Shown here piece after piece: positions 28,947-28,995 of a stretch of 28,995 nt of DNA. Position numbers and translations under genes: made by a program. The stretch covers positions 1 to 28,995 of the forward strand of contig CAZUAT010000044.1 of NCBI GenBank assembly GCA_964618415.1, in the 5' to 3' direction. Position 1 is the first letter of the stretch; each line of letters opens with the position of its first letter. The DNA comes from JACTMI01 sp964618415 (lineage in GTDB: Bacteria; Acidobacteriota; Thermoanaerobaculia; Multivoradales; JAGPDF01). The notes under the pieces are model-generated. The model was not told the DNA's origin. It saw only the letters and a list, made by a program, of their open reading frames with translations, and ran no database searches.

Positions 28947-28995
28947 GTGGACCAACTCACTCCGAGTTCGAACACCCCTGGAGATTCGAACACCC
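28947..28995 (+). CDS. Start of an unidentified gene running off the window
   Basis: AAAGGAG at 28935-28941 is followed by ATG (28944, two bases away) and GTG (28947, five bases away) in the same frame; GTG has the better spacing. Visible codons read (M)VDQLTPSSNTPGDSNT and continue past the edge with no stop. Only 16-17 residues are available, Ser/Thr/Pro-rich and repeating SNTP, so no family can be proposed. The gene is divergent from arsR and might belong to the same island. Confidence 0.4.
   Translation, partial: MDQLTPSSNTPGDSNT
28967..28995 (+). repeat. Direct repeat TTCGAACACCC at window edge
   Basis: TTCGAACACCC occurs at 28967-28977 and again at 28985-28995, 18 bases start to start, so within the new frame it encodes SNTP each time. 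The second copy ends exactly at the window edge, so more copies may follow. Confidence 0.5.

Noticed and set aside
28967..28995. tRNA T-arm because of TTCGAA near the window edge
   Set aside because: No flanking 5-bp T-stem, no acceptor or anticodon arms; the repeat of the same 11-mer fits a short direct repeat better.

Overview
The window is about 29 kb of very GC-rich, densely packed bacterial DNA. Gene content fits a member of the Acidobacteriota (Thermoanaerobaculia-like) or a related deltaproteobacterial-type lineage: a chemosensory operon with a TPR-tailed CheR, a DUF4388 protein, a secreted delta-60-like protein ending in a GFESGD-type tail, and many GTG/TTG starts. This placement is an inference from family recognition; no rRNA or marker gene is present.

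Layout. (1) Bases 1-6119, plus strand: a chemosensory operon MCP - CheA (hybrid with a receiver) - CheB - CheR (TPR tail), the last three coupled by 4-base overlaps; no cheW or cheY lies inside the window. (2) 6148-11660, minus strand: an operon read right to left as OmpR-type response regulator - QseC/PmrB-type histidine kinase - P1B-type metal ATPase - DUF4388/GAF protein. (3) 11788-13120, plus strand and divergent from (2): cytochrome b561-like protein and an exported hemerythrin, preceded by a perfect PmrA-box-type direct repeat (CTTAAG-N5-CTTAAG) over the expected -35 position. Blocks 2 and 3 look like one metal- or redox-responsive envelope module. (4) 13121-17100: a scar-rich stretch with a secreted beta-propeller-like protein, an SDR oxidoreductase, a DUF457-like membrane protein, and remnants of a dienelactone hydrolase, hisI and an IS91-type transposase. 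(5) 17109-19177: a serine hydrolase (class C beta-lactamase fold) with its PadR regulator. (6) 19226-20883: CBS protein, Hsp20 and a truncated universal stress protein, with a 535-base structured divergent spacer. (7) 20880-25187: an ABC export system (LolD/MacB-type ATPase, double-FtsX permease, HlyD adaptor). (8) 25427-28620: an arsenic island: DUF2703 protein with a vicinal-cysteine tail, SigZ-like sigma factor, then convergent arsR-arsC-acr3. (9) 28660-28995: remnants of a nucleotidyltransferase-type module and the first codons of a further plus-strand gene.

The most interesting items are the two-component/ATPase/b561/hemerythrin divergon with its PmrA-box-like site, the arsenic-island protein with three 9-residue CC repeats beside a sigma factor that also carries a CC pair, and the repeated pattern of truncated genes at operon borders (seven remnants), one of which (usp) still carries a good ribosome binding site and overlaps the next gene by ATGA.
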